Both the position numbers and the translations under genes were made by a program. Under the pieces are notes generated by a model that was given only the letters and a program-made list of their open reading frames with translations, was not told where the DNA came from and searched no databases. Of a stretch of 18,445 nt of DNA, positions 7,579 to 16,036 are shown in pieces. Numbering within the stretch: the stretch's first letter is position 1; each line of letters begins with the position of its first letter. Where the stretch lies: contig DBJV01000077.1 in NCBI GenBank assembly GCA_002297185.1, positions 22,092 through 40,536 of the forward strand. The letters are read 5' to 3'. The DNA comes from Christensenella sp. UBA767 (GTDB lineage: Bacteria; Bacillota; Clostridia; Christensenellales; CAG-917).

Positions 7579-9960
7579 TTATTCGGTGTCGTCGGTGTCG
7601 TCGGCGAAATCGTCGTCAAGATTATCAATATCTTCCTTTTGTTGGTTTTCGTCTTGATTATCGTAATTATCGTTATTATTAAAATCGTTATCGAATAGGT
7701 CGTCAACGTAAACAAGTTTGGTTGACGACTTTTTTATATCGGAATTTGAGGATATATGACACTCGACAGTATATTTTACGACGTCGAAGAAGGCAAGCGG
7801 CGTATCGTAAAATATCTTTTGCTCGCCGTCGCCTTGAAGGGTGCAAACGAGGTTATTGCCATAAAAATCCTCCCGATATATCTTGTAGGTATAAATATCT
7901 TGAGTGTCGAGAGTGATTTGCACTCGGTTTGCATTGGCGAAAAGGGAAAAGTCAAAATCTTCTACCTCGTCAAAACAATGCGACGTCTCGATGGCTGCGC
8001 CGATAGGGAATATCTCGGTTTTTCTGTATTCTATCGGGGTGTTTGGGCTTGCGAGCATAACTTGTTTGTAGTTTTTGCTTGCGTATAAATCAACGTCTTT
8101 CCATTCAATATCGCTGCAATATGATATTGACGTTGGCTGTGATTGCATTTTGTTTAGGCTTTGCCATATCGTCTTATTGTTCATCGCAGGATAGCCACCG
8201 CCTTTTTCACTCGTTCCGTTATCCGAGCCGTGCCAAACGCAGACGGTGTAGTTGTCGTTGTAGCCGATACACCATGCGTCGCTGTTTTTGCCGTCGGCAC
8301 GTTCTGCAGTACCGGTTTTTGCAGCGACTTCAAAGGGAAGAGCGGAAAGCGTGCGTGCCGTGCCGTCTTTGACAGTATCTGAAAGAGCGCTTGTTATTAT
8401 ACTTGCTGTTGATGACTTTATGACGTTGTGGCTTTGAGATTGAGCGCCAACATATATTTTATTTACGCCCGAGACGACGTATTTGACAAAAGAATTGGCT
8501 TTATATACGCCGTCGTTTGCAAGAGCGGTGTAGGCGCAGCATAACTCGATTGGTGACACTCCGTTTGTTGTTGCACCGAGTGCTAGAGTGTAATTTTGGG
8601 CAAAGTATTCTAAATTTACACCGAAATTAGAAATGTATTGTGCGCTTTTGGGCAATCCGACGTAACTTAACGTCTTTACTGCGATACTGTTCATTGACTT
8701 CTTGATTGCGTCTCGTATCGTCGTTTCGCCGTAATATTTATCGCCAAAGTTTGAGGGTGAATAGCCGCCGAAGTCGATTTTCTCATCCACGACGGGCGTT
8801 GCAAGTGATACTAAATTCATATCGATTGCAGGAGCATATACGGCAATCGGTTTCATAACGGAGCCTGCCTGCCGCTTTATATCGTAGCCGAGTGAGGAAT
8901 AACACGCTACGACGGCGTTTTGATTGTTATCGACGACGATTTGAACGCTTTGGACGTCGTCGCTCTCGAATAACGCTGAATTGTTGGCATTGTCATACAA
9001 GTCTTTTTGCAGAGAAACGTCAAGATTGGTGTAGATTTCATATCCTGAATTGTTGAGTTGGTATTTTGTGATACAAAGCATATCGCAAACTTCGTCGGTG
9101 GCTTTTTTGATATAGTAATCGCAGTATTTCTTTTGAGATTTGTTGAGTTTTCCTTCTTTTACCTTGACGAGAGGGGAACTTGAGGCTAAATCTCGGCTTT
9201 CTTGCGAGATATATCCTTCTTTTTGCATAACGGAAAGCACGAGATTGCGGCGTGAAATGCAATCTTCTTCTTTTGAAAAAGGCGAGTATTTGCGAGGATT
9301 TTTTACGATTCCTGCCAAAGTTGCGCACTCTTGGAGAGATAATTCGGATATTTCCTTGTCAAAATACAGCCTCGAGGCTTGTTTTACGCCGTATGCGCCG
9401 TTACCAAAGTATATTACGCTCAAATACATTGCCAAAATCTCGTCTTTTGAATATTCTTTTTCAAGTTTTCGGGCAATTGCGATTTCTTTAAGTTTCCTAT
9501 CCACCGTACGCTTGTTACTCAAATGCGTATTTTTTACCAACTGTTGAGTTATAGTAGATGCGCCTTCTTTGATGGAACGGGATTTGATATTGTTTATAAT
9601 CGCACCGCCTATGCGTATAGGATCGTAGCCTTTGTGAGAATAAAAACGCTTGTCCTCGAGCGCGATAAAGGCGTTTTTGAGGTTGTCGGGTATTTGCTCG
9701 GGAAGTACGTAATCATCGGTTAGATACTCGATTTTCTCGCCGTTTATATCGTAAAATACGGGCTTTGCGCTTGCTGTGGGCAGTAGAGTTTTGTCAAGCG
9801 TTACGCCGTTTGCCCATATAGCAAAACCTGCCGCCGCAATCGACGTGCAAACGATTGGTAAAAGCACCAAAACTAAAACCGTTGTGACGATAATTTTCTT
9901 GTTGCGAGCGCGTTTTTGTTCCTTATTCAAAAGATTTTTGATTTTTGGCTGTTTTTTCAT
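7579..9960 (-). CDS. Class A penicillin-binding protein (PBP1A-type) with acidic C-terminal tail
   Basis: A bifunctional peptidoglycan synthase of 793 aa from the ATG at 9960. A basic cytosolic stretch (1-22) is followed by one membrane anchor (about 23-48). The GT51 glycosyltransferase domain follows, with catalytic Glu102 in ALEDKRFYSHKGYDP, GASTITQQ (133-140) and the segment ending AMYLSVIYFGNGAYGV. The transpeptidase domain has SVMK (Ser367 nucleophile, Lys370), SMN (422-424) and KTGTAE (Lys548). The last 41 residues (753-793) are mostly Asp, Glu, Asn and Gln. It polymerises and crosslinks glycan strands outside the membrane. An upstream TTG at 10056 in frame would add 32 residues ahead of the basic stretch and overlaps the miaB leader, so I reject it, although no strong Shine-Dalgarno precedes the chosen ATG. 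It is a lone minus-strand gene between two plus-strand clusters. Confidence 0.95.
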   Translation of the reverse strand: MKKQPKIKNLLNKEQKRARNKKIIVTTVLVLVLLPIVCTSIAAAGFAIWANGVTLDKTLLPTASAKPVFYDINGEKIEYLTDDYVLPEQIPDNLKNAFIALEDKRFYSHKGYDPIRIGGAIINNIKSRSIKEGASTITQQLVKNTHLSNKRTVDRKLKEIAIARKLEKEYSKDEILAMYLSVIYFGNGAYGVKQASRLYFDKEISELSLQECATLAGIVKNPRKYSPFSKEEDCISRRNLVLSVMQKEGYISQESRDLASSSPLVKVKEGKLNKSQKKYCDYYIKKATDEVCDMLCITKYQLNNSGYEIYTNLDVSLQKDLYDNANNSALFESDDVQSVQIVVDNNQNAVVACYSSLGYDIKRQAGSVMKPIAVYAPAIDMNLVSLATPVVDEKIDFGGYSPSNFGDKYYGETTIRDAIKKSMNSIAVKTLSYVGLPKSAQYISNFGVNLEYFAQNYTLALGATTNGVSPIELCCAYTALANDGVYKANSFVKYVVSGVNKIYVGAQSQSHNVIKSSTASIITSALSDTVKDGTARTLSALPFEVAAKTGTAERADGKNSDAWCIGYNDNYTVCVWHGSDNGTSEKGGGYPAMNNKTIWQSLNKMQSQPTSISYCSDIEWKDVDLYASKNYKQVMLASPNTPIEYRKTEIFPIGAAIETSHCFDEVEDFDFSLFANANRVQITLDTQDIYTYKIYREDFYGNNLVCTLQGDGEQKIFYDTPLAFFDVVKYTVECHISSNSDIKKSSTKLVYVDDLFDNDFNNNDNYDNQDENQQKEDIDNLDDDFADDTDDTE

Positions 9961-9971
9961 CAAAATTATTA

Positions 9972-10000
9972 TTGTTTTATGCGCTAATTTTATGTATAAT
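9972..10000 (+). promoter_or_regulatory. Probable sigma-A-type promoter for the miaB-mutS-mutL-miaA cluster
   Basis: TTGTTT (9972-9977) and TATAAT (9995-10000) are separated by exactly 17 bp. The -10 box is a perfect consensus; the -35 box matches at 3-4 of 6 positions. Transcription would start near 10007, leaving a leader of about 60 bases before the miaB ATG. It sits in the 106-bp divergent gap shared with the PBP gene, for which I could not find an equally good opposing promoter. Confidence 0.65.
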
Positions 10001-10019
10001 AGTTTGTTGAAGAAAATAA

Positions 10020-10049
10020 CGCGCTTACGCGCGCACGCAATATACGTGC
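10020..10049 (+). other. GC-rich tandem hairpins in the miaB leader
   Basis: CGCGC (10020-10024) and GCGCG (10029-10033) form a 5-bp stem with loop TTAC. Next to it CACG (10034-10037) and CGTG (10045-10048) form a second stem with a 7-base loop. Both lie between the predicted start site and the miaB ribosome-binding site. No uridine run follows, so they are not intrinsic terminators. Confidence 0.4.
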
Positions 10050-10054
10050 AAAGC

Positions 10055-10062
10055 AAAGGAAG
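10055..10062 (+). promoter_or_regulatory. Ribosome-binding site that fixes the miaB start
   Basis: AAAGGAAG lies 4-5 bases before the ATG at 10067. The reading frame stays open upstream to 9776, but that extension crosses the promoter and runs antisense to the start of the PBP gene, and the MiaB family start MFYKINTYGCQMN begins at this ATG. Confidence 0.75.
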
Positions 10063-10066
10063 AAAT

Positions 10067-11419
10067 ATGTTTTACAAGATAAACACCTACGGCTGTCAAA
10101 TGAACGTTCACGAAAGCGAGAAAATCGCAGGAATACTCGAAAATATGGGATATTCCGATTGTCCCGAAAACGGCAATCCGGACGTCATCGTATTCAATAC
10201 CTGCTGCATTCGTGACACAGCCGAGAGAAGAGCGCTCGGAAATATCGGCGTGACAAAAGCCGAGAAAAAGCGCAATCCAAATCTTATTTTGGCAGTTGTC
10301 GGCTGCATGCCACAACAAGACGGAGTTGCCGAAAGCCTAAAAGAAAGATATCCGTACGTGGATATAGTGCTTGGCACTCGTAATATAGCAGAACTTAAAG
10401 ACGAAATCGAAAAAGTCCTATCTTCTCGCGCTCGCATCAAAAAGAGAAGTGATAAAAAATATCGCTGTTTCGATACCGAGCAACCTCAAAATTATCTCGA
10501 AATAGACGAAAAAACGCCGCAAACGAGGACGAGTTATCCGAACGCTTGGATAAATATCATTTACGGCTGCAACAATTTCTGCACGTATTGCATAGTTCCG
10601 TACGTCCGCGGAAGAGAAGTTTCGCGCGACATGGACAGCGTTCTCGACGAGGTGAAAAAGTGCGTTGACGAGGGTTATAAAGAGATAACTTTGCTTGGTC
10701 AAAACGTCAATTCCTACGGCAACGACGTTGACGATCCAAACGTGAATTTTGCCAATTTGCTTAGAGAAATCGACAAAATCGAGGGGAAATTCCGCGTGCG
10801 CTTTATGACTTCGCACCCGAAAGACCTCAACGACGATATTATTGACGCAATGGCGCACTCGAGCAAGATTTGCAATAATCTGCATCTTCCAATTCAAGCA
10901 GGTTCAGACAAAGTGCTTGCAAATATGAATAGACGCTACGACAGCGAAAAGTATCTCCAAACGATTGAGAAACTTCGCAAAGCGATGCCGAATATCGGAA
11001 TTACAACAGATATTATGGTAGGTTTCCCGACGGAGACGGAAGAGGACTTCCAAAAAACGCTGGAAATCGTGGAAAAAGTGCATTATTCAAATGCGTTTAC
11101 GTTTATTTATTCGCCGAGAAAAGGGACTCCTGCTGCGAAAATGGAACAAATTCCGTACTCAGTCAAGCAAGAGCGAATTTCAAGGCTTATCAAACTTCAA
11201 AACAAGATAACCAAAGAAATATCCGACACGTACGTGGGCGGTGTTTTCGAGGTTCTATGCGAGGATATTGCACCCAAATACGAGGGTATGGTGTGCGGCA
11301 GAACGGAGAGCGGCAGGCTCGTAACGTTTGAGGGAACGAGCGATGATATCGGCAAATTCTTCAACGTCAAAATCTCGCAGTCGAAGTCCGCGTCGCTGTT
11401 CGGACACAAGGAGGGTTAA
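10067..11419 (+). CDS. miaB: tRNA-2-methylthio-N6-dimethylallyladenosine synthase MiaB
   Basis: The 450-aa radical-SAM methylthiotransferase has an N-terminal UPF0004 domain with three cluster-binding cysteines: Cys10 in INTYGCQMN, Cys46 in FNTCCIRD and Cys80 in VVGCMPQQ. The radical-SAM motif CNNFCTYC gives Cys168, Cys172 and Cys175, followed by IVPYVRGREVSR. LLGQNVNSYG is typical of MiaB rather than the related RimO or MtaB. A TRAM RNA-binding domain occupies about residues 385-446. The enzyme adds the methylthio group to i6A37 of tRNAs reading UNN codons, so it acts on the product of MiaA, encoded further down this cluster. Its last codons contain the AAGGAGG that serves mutS, which starts 3 bp after the miaB stop. 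Confidence 0.96.
   Translation: MFYKINTYGCQMNVHESEKIAGILENMGYSDCPENGNPDVIVFNTCCIRDTAERRALGNIGVTKAEKKRNPNLILAVVGCMPQQDGVAESLKERYPYVDIVLGTRNIAELKDEIEKVLSSRARIKKRSDKKYRCFDTEQPQNYLEIDEKTPQTRTSYPNAWINIIYGCNNFCTYCIVPYVRGREVSRDMDSVLDEVKKCVDEGYKEITLLGQNVNSYGNDVDDPNVNFANLLREIDKIEGKFRVRFMTSHPKDLNDDIIDAMAHSSKICNNLHLPIQAGSDKVLANMNRRYDSEKYLQTIEKLRKAMPNIGITTDIMVGFPTETEEDFQKTLEIVEKVHYSNAFTFIYSPRKGTPAAKMEQIPYSVKQERISRLIKLQNKITKEISDTYVGGVFEVLCEDIAPKYEGMVCGRTESGRLVTFEGTSDDIGKFFNVKISQSKSASLFGHKEG
11408..11414 (+). promoter_or_regulatory. Consensus Shine-Dalgarno of mutS inside the end of miaB
   Basis: AAGGAGG lies 8 bases before the mutS ATG and is part of the last miaB codons (Lys-Glu-Gly-stop). It is the strongest ribosome-binding site in the window and indicates translation of both genes from one mRNA. 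Confidence 0.8.
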
Positions 11420-11422
11420 GGT

Positions 11423-14050
11423 ATGGAAATCGATCGCAATAAACTTACTCCTATGATGAAAAAGTACTTTCTCATGAAAGACAATTATCCGGATTGCCTG
11501 TTGTTTTTCAGGCTCGGCGACTTTTATGAGATGTTTTTCGACGACGCCGTAACCGCCTCGAGAGTGCTTGATTTGACGCTTACGGGCAGAGATTGTGGTT
11601 TGAGCGAGCGTGCGCCTATGTGCGGAGTGCCGTATCACGCCGTGGATAACTATATTCGAAAACTTATTGAAAACGGCTATAGGGTGGCGATTTGCGAGCA
11701 ATTGAGCGATCCTGCAAATACCGCAAAAGGCGAACTAGTGGAAAGAGACGTCGTTAGAGTGGTATCCAGCGGAACGGTTATGGAAGAGGACATTCTCGAC
11801 GAGAGGGCATCCAACTATCTTTGCTCGATTTTTACCAACTCAAACGCATTCGGCATCGCTTGGACGGATATATCCACGGGCGAATTCTGCGTATATGAGT
11901 ATCAGGGCGAGAACTATCTCGACAAACTTTCCTACCTTTTGGGAAGTATTGCGCCGAGTGAAATTATTTGCAACGAGGATTTTCTTGCGAAATATCAAAA
12001 AATCGCATTCTTCAAAACAAGCGAGAAGAGGGCGCGTTGCTATCACGACTTTGCGTACGGATTGAGCGTGGCTACGAAGAAGATACTTTCCACTTTCAAC
12101 GTGCAATCGCTATCCGTATTCGAGATTGAAAATCATCCGTTTGCCGTGAGCGCAACTGGCGGACTTTTGGAATATTTGGCGCAAACGCAAAAACGCTCGC
12201 TTGCACAACTCAACAAAATAGTATTCTTGCACGATAAATCATTTATGATGCTCGACAATTCCACTCGCAGAAACTTGGAATTGACAGAGCGTGCGCGTGA
12301 CGGTAGGCGTCAAGGCTCGCTTTTGAGCGTACTCGACAAGACTTATACCGCTATGGGCGCACGCAATATGAAGAGATGGATTGAGCAGCCTCTTCAAGAC
12401 AGCGCGATTATTAACTCAAGATTGGATGCGGTGGAAGATCTTATTTCTTCCAAAGCCGTGCGTGAAAGATTGGGCGCGGCTCTCGAGCAGGCTCGCGACC
12501 TCGAAAGACTGAACGGCAGGCTTGCATACGGAAATTCCACTCCTAAAGATTTGCTTTCTATTAGCGATACGTTGGAAGTGTTGCCGCAAATCAAACTTGC
12601 GCTCAAAGAGATGTCCGCAAGCATGCTCAAAAAGGTGAATAGCGAACTCAATCCGCTGAAATCCGTATATGAAACGCTCAGTAGCGCACTCGATAGAGAC
12701 GGAGTAAACAGTTATAAAAACGGCGGATTTGTAAAGGCAGGTTATGACGAAACTCTTGACGAGATGCGCTCAATCAAGACTTCCGCTCGCAACTGGCTTT
12801 CAAATTTGGAGACAAGGGAGCGCGACGAAACGGGCATCCGCACGCTCAAAGTGGGATATAACAGGGTTTTCGGATACTATATCGAGGTGTCAAAATCCTT
12901 CGTCGATAAGGTGCCGTATCGCTACGAGCGCAAGCAAACGCTTGTCAATGGCGAGAGGTATATCACGCAAGAACTCAAGGAATTGGAAGAAAAAATCCTC
13001 TCCGCAGAGGCGAACGTGCAAATGCTCGAGGATAAGATTTTCACCGAACTTAAAACTTTGTGCATTGAGAATTTTGCGACTCTTCAAGCCGACGCGCAGG
13101 CTCTTAGCACGCTCGATTGTCTCTTGTCCTTTGCAAACGTGTCCGTTGCAAACAGATACGTAAAGCCGCTCATCAACAAGAAAGTGAAGAGCATCAATAT
13201 TCAAGACGGCAGGCATCCTGTCGTGGAAACGCTGCTCGATAAGGGAGCGTACGTTCCAAACGATACGCTGCTCGACGACGGCGAAAACAGAACGATGATT
13301 ATCACCGGTCCGAATATGGCTGGTAAGAGTACGTATATGAGACAGGTTGCAATCATCACTTTGATGGCGCATATCGGATGTTTCGTTCCTGCAAAATCCG
13401 CAGAAATTTCGCTTACCGACCGTATTTTCACGAGAATCGGGGCGAGTGACGATTTGAGCGGCGGTCAAAGTACGTTCATGGTGGAGATGATAGAAGTTGC
13501 GACGATTCTCAATTATGCAACGTCGTCAAGCCTTCTCGTTCTCGACGAAATCGGCAGGGGAACTTCCACTTTCGACGGGCTCTCCATTGCGTGGGCGGTG
13601 CTTGAATATATCACAAAAAACATAAAAGCAAAGACGCTTTTTGCAACGCACTTCCACGAGCTTACAGAACTTGAAGATCTCGAAGGCGTAAAGAATTACA
13701 GGGTGCTTGTATCGCAAGTAAACGATACGATCGTGTTCCTGCACAAAATCGTGAGGGGCGGAGCGTCGCAAAGTTTCGGTATAGAAGTCGCGTCGCTCGC
13801 AGGTGTGTCAAAACCCGTAATAGATCACGCAAAAAACATTATGCGCTCGCTCGAAGAGGACTCCAAAAACCGCGATACCAACGAGATGTTGCTCTCGTCC
13901 GCAAAGAAAAACGTGACTGCGCAGGTAAGTTTCTTCGACGGCGGCGAAAGCAAAATCGAAAAGCAAATCCGCGATACGGACGTGAATAATCTCACGCCGC
14001 TGCAGGCACTCACGATTTTGAGCGACCTCAAAAAACAACTTGAAGAATAA
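11423..14050 (+). CDS. mutS: DNA mismatch recognition protein MutS
   Basis: The 875-aa protein has usual MutS length and all expected parts. The mismatch-reading motif GDFYEMF has Phe34 and Glu36, matching the E. coli Phe36/Glu38 pair. Connector, core and clamp domains follow, including a long helical region at about 270-590. Walker A GPNMAGKST (629-637) and Walker B LLVLDE (704-709) followed by IGRGTSTFDG form the ATPase. ATHFHELTELE and a C-terminal helix-turn region (NLTPLQALTILSDLK) complete it. QVSFF (834-838) matches the beta-clamp-binding motif known from MutS of Bacillus and E. coli. MutS binds mismatches and short loops and recruits MutL, encoded 31 bp downstream. Start choice rests on the strong AAGGAGG and on family alignment. 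Confidence 0.98.
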   Translation: MEIDRNKLTPMMKKYFLMKDNYPDCLLFFRLGDFYEMFFDDAVTASRVLDLTLTGRDCGLSERAPMCGVPYHAVDNYIRKLIENGYRVAICEQLSDPANTAKGELVERDVVRVVSSGTVMEEDILDERASNYLCSIFTNSNAFGIAWTDISTGEFCVYEYQGENYLDKLSYLLGSIAPSEIICNEDFLAKYQKIAFFKTSEKRARCYHDFAYGLSVATKKILSTFNVQSLSVFEIENHPFAVSATGGLLEYLAQTQKRSLAQLNKIVFLHDKSFMMLDNSTRRNLELTERARDGRRQGSLLSVLDKTYTAMGARNMKRWIEQPLQDSAIINSRLDAVEDLISSKAVRERLGAALEQARDLERLNGRLAYGNSTPKDLLSISDTLEVLPQIKLALKEMSASMLKKVNSELNPLKSVYETLSSALDRDGVNSYKNGGFVKAGYDETLDEMRSIKTSARNWLSNLETRERDETGIRTLKVGYNRVFGYYIEVSKSFVDKVPYRYERKQTLVNGERYITQELKELEEKILSAEANVQMLEDKIFTELKTLCIENFATLQADAQALSTLDCLLSFANVSVANRYVKPLINKKVKSINIQDGRHPVVETLLDKGAYVPNDTLLDDGENRTMIITGPNMAGKSTYMRQVAIITLMAHIGCFVPAKSAEISLTDRIFTRIGASDDLSGGQSTFMVEMIEVATILNYATSSSLLVLDEIGRGTSTFDGLSIAWAVLEYITKNIKAKTLFATHFHELTELEDLEGVKNYRVLVSQVNDTIVFLHKIVRGGASQSFGIEVASLAGVSKPVIDHAKNIMRSLEEDSKNRDTNEMLLSSAKKNVTAQVSFFDGGESKIEKQIRDTDVNNLTPLQALTILSDLKKQLEE

Positions 14051-14053
14051 AAC

Positions 14054-14074
14054 TTGCAATCTTTGATTGCGGAG
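14054..14074 (+). promoter_or_regulatory. Hairpin adjoining the mutL ribosome-binding site
   Basis: GCAATC (14056-14061), loop TTT, GATTGC (14065-14070) form a perfect 6-bp stem. The Shine-Dalgarno GGAG (14071-14074) starts at the very next base, 7 bases before the ATG. Two preceding T residues could form wobble pairs with the first GG of the Shine-Dalgarno. No U run follows, so it is not a terminator. Confidence 0.5.
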
Positions 14075-14081
14075 AAAAAAT

Positions 14082-16028
14082 ATGAGCAAAATTAATATTC
14101 TCGATTCAAACGTTTTCAATATGATATCAGCAGGCGAGGTGGTTGAAAGACCGTCGTCCGTCGTCAAAGAACTCGTTGAAAACTCGATAGACGCAGGCGC
14201 AACGCGCGTTGACGTGTACGTTGAAGAGGGCGGACTTGACAAAATTCAAGTCAGCGACAACGGCATCGGCATCGAAAAAGAGGACATGCGTAGCGCGTTT
14301 TTGCCGCATGCAACGAGCAAACTTTCCAAAATTACTGATCTCGACAGCCTCTCGACGCTCGGTTTCAGGGGCGAGGCTCTTGCGAGTATTGCATCGGTGA
14401 GCAACGTTACGTTGACTACTGCAAGCAAGGCGCAAAAAACGTCGTCACAAATTTCGCTTAGCGGTGGAATGGTGACTTTTGAGGGCGAAAGCAACAGGGC
14501 AGAAGGCACGCTTATAAGCGTTGAAAATTTGTTTTTCAATACGCCCGCTCGTCTCAAATTCCTCAAAAAAGCGACCAGCGAGTTGCACTATATTCAAGAT
14601 ACGATGAAGGCTTTGATTCTTGCAAATCCGCAAATCGCAATCACTTTGTCAAATGAAGAAGGCGTGATTTTGTCAAACGACGGCGGAAGTTTGGGGGACG
14701 CTATTTACTCGGTATATGGCGCAAAAGTTGCGGATAATTTGCTCCCGATAGTTGAAAACGAAAGAGGGAATATCCGCGTAAACGGTTTTACGTCAATGGT
14801 TGATTACACCAAGCCGAATCGCACTTATCAGTCCATTATCGTCAACGGCAGAGCGGTGCAAGACGCTACGATTCAGACCGCTGTCGAGCGTGCGTATGCG
14901 CAATATCTTATGAAACGTACGTATCCGATGTTTATTTTGGACGTACTGATGCCGTTTGAAGATGTTGATGTCAACGTTCATCCGTCCAAAACGGAAGTAC
15001 GTTTCAGAGATAAACAAACGGTATTTAGCGCAGTATATCACGCAATTGAAGATACAATTGCGCAAAGCATGAGCAATGCGGCTTTCGGGTTCGATATCGA
15101 GCAAAATAGCAGTGAATTGAGCAAAAACAACACGATTTTGCCACAAAAACCGACAGTTTTACCCGAATTTGAAGAAAGACCGAATCGTGAATACGTGCAA
15201 ACGCATATCGACACAACAAAACTATTCAGCGGAAAAACTCAACCAAAAAACTACGTAGGTATAGATTTGTACGATACAAAGCCGATTTCTAAATCGGTTC
15301 TTGGTGACGGCGGAATCAACTATTACGACAATAATTTTGCGAATAGTTCTAAAAACGATTATAACGTCGGAAATGATTTAGTATCTGCGGATAAGTATTC
15401 TGAAAAAGTTGATAATTTAGAATACAATTATGACTCAAATGACGATACAGCGATATTTGACGGAAAAATAGTAGGGCAAATTTTCGATACGTACATTATT
15501 TGCGAGCGTGGCGATTTGGTGTATATCATTGACCAGCACGCAGCACATGAGCGAATTTTGTATGATAATATCCTCAAAAAGTTCAACGTCGAATACGCGC
15601 AGCCGCTTTTGATTCCGTATAAACTTTCGCTGACCGGCAAAGAGGAAGAATATCTTGACAAAATCGTTCCGAATTTGATTAAGCTTGGCTTTGAAATCGA
15701 ACAGAACGATTCGACGTATCTCATAAAAGCCGTTCCCGAGCCTGTGTCAAAAATCAATTTCGGCAAATTCTTCTCGGATTTGTTTGCAAATATGCTAAAC
15801 GAGAACGAACTCACGCTTGAAAACTTGCTCAAAGATAAACTTTGTCAGCAAGCCTGCAAAGCTGCGATTAAAGGCGGCGAGTCGCTTTCTCGAGCGCAAA
15901 TCGAGCGAGTTATCAAAAATTACGTGGACGAAAACGGCAATTTGCCCACGAAATGTCCGCACGGTCGTCCTGCGGTCATCGCTTTCAGCGCACGCGACAT
16001 CGAGAAAATGTTCAAACGCATCGTATAA
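14082..16028 (+). CDS. mutL: DNA mismatch repair protein MutL (endonuclease type)
   Basis: A 648-aa MutL from the ATG at 14082, preceded by GGAG; an in-frame TTG five codons earlier lies inside a hairpin and is less likely. The GHKL ATPase domain has ELVENSIDAG with catalytic Glu30 and Asn34, DNGIGI (from Asp59) and GFRGEALASI (from Gly94). A low-complexity Asn/Asp/Tyr/Ser-rich linker covers about residues 340-455. The C-terminal domain holds DQHAAHERILYD (484-495), ACKAAIK (591-597) and CPHGRP (625-630), the metal-site motifs of endonuclease-active MutL, plus QPLLIP (507-512), which fits the QxxLxP beta-clamp motif. MutL nicks the new strand after MutS recognition in bacteria lacking MutH. 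The last metal-motif position is Asp495 where Glu is usual. miaA starts 8 bp downstream. Confidence 0.97.
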   Translation: MSKINILDSNVFNMISAGEVVERPSSVVKELVENSIDAGATRVDVYVEEGGLDKIQVSDNGIGIEKEDMRSAFLPHATSKLSKITDLDSLSTLGFRGEALASIASVSNVTLTTASKAQKTSSQISLSGGMVTFEGESNRAEGTLISVENLFFNTPARLKFLKKATSELHYIQDTMKALILANPQIAITLSNEEGVILSNDGGSLGDAIYSVYGAKVADNLLPIVENERGNIRVNGFTSMVDYTKPNRTYQSIIVNGRAVQDATIQTAVERAYAQYLMKRTYPMFILDVLMPFEDVDVNVHPSKTEVRFRDKQTVFSAVYHAIEDTIAQSMSNAAFGFDIEQNSSELSKNNTILPQKPTVLPEFEERPNREYVQTHIDTTKLFSGKTQPKNYVGIDLYDTKPISKSVLGDGGINYYDNNFANSSKNDYNVGNDLVSADKYSEKVDNLEYNYDSNDDTAIFDGKIVGQIFDTYIICERGDLVYIIDQHAAHERILYDNILKKFNVEYAQPLLIPYKLSLTGKEEEYLDKIVPNLIKLGFEIEQNDSTYLIKAVPEPVSKINFGKFFSDLFANMLNENELTLENLLKDKLCQQACKAAIKGGESLSRAQIERVIKNYVDENGNLPTKCPHGRPAVIAFSARDIEKMFKRIV

Positions 16029-16036
16029 TTATATAT

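Noticed and set aside
7722..8382. Several plus-strand open frames of 60-110 codons inside the PBP gene
   Set aside because: They are shadows of the minus-strand gene, rich in Arg, Cys and Tyr, and lack motifs.
9961..10056. TTG-initiated extension of the PBP gene
   Set aside because: The extra 32 residues precede the normal basic cytosolic stretch and membrane anchor, and the region is better explained as the divergent promoter and miaB leader.
9776..10066. Upstream extension of the miaB reading frame
   Set aside because: It overlaps the start of the PBP gene in antisense and the promoter at 9972-10000. The MiaB family start and a ribosome-binding site both point to 10067.
14067..14081. TTG start for mutL five codons upstream
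   Set aside because: The TTG lies in the stem of the hairpin and overlaps the Shine-Dalgarno; the ATG at 14082 is correctly spaced and matches the family start.
15953..16036. Extension of miaA into mutL
   Set aside because: The added residues overlap the conserved CPHGRP region of mutL in another frame and have no counterpart in MiaA proteins.
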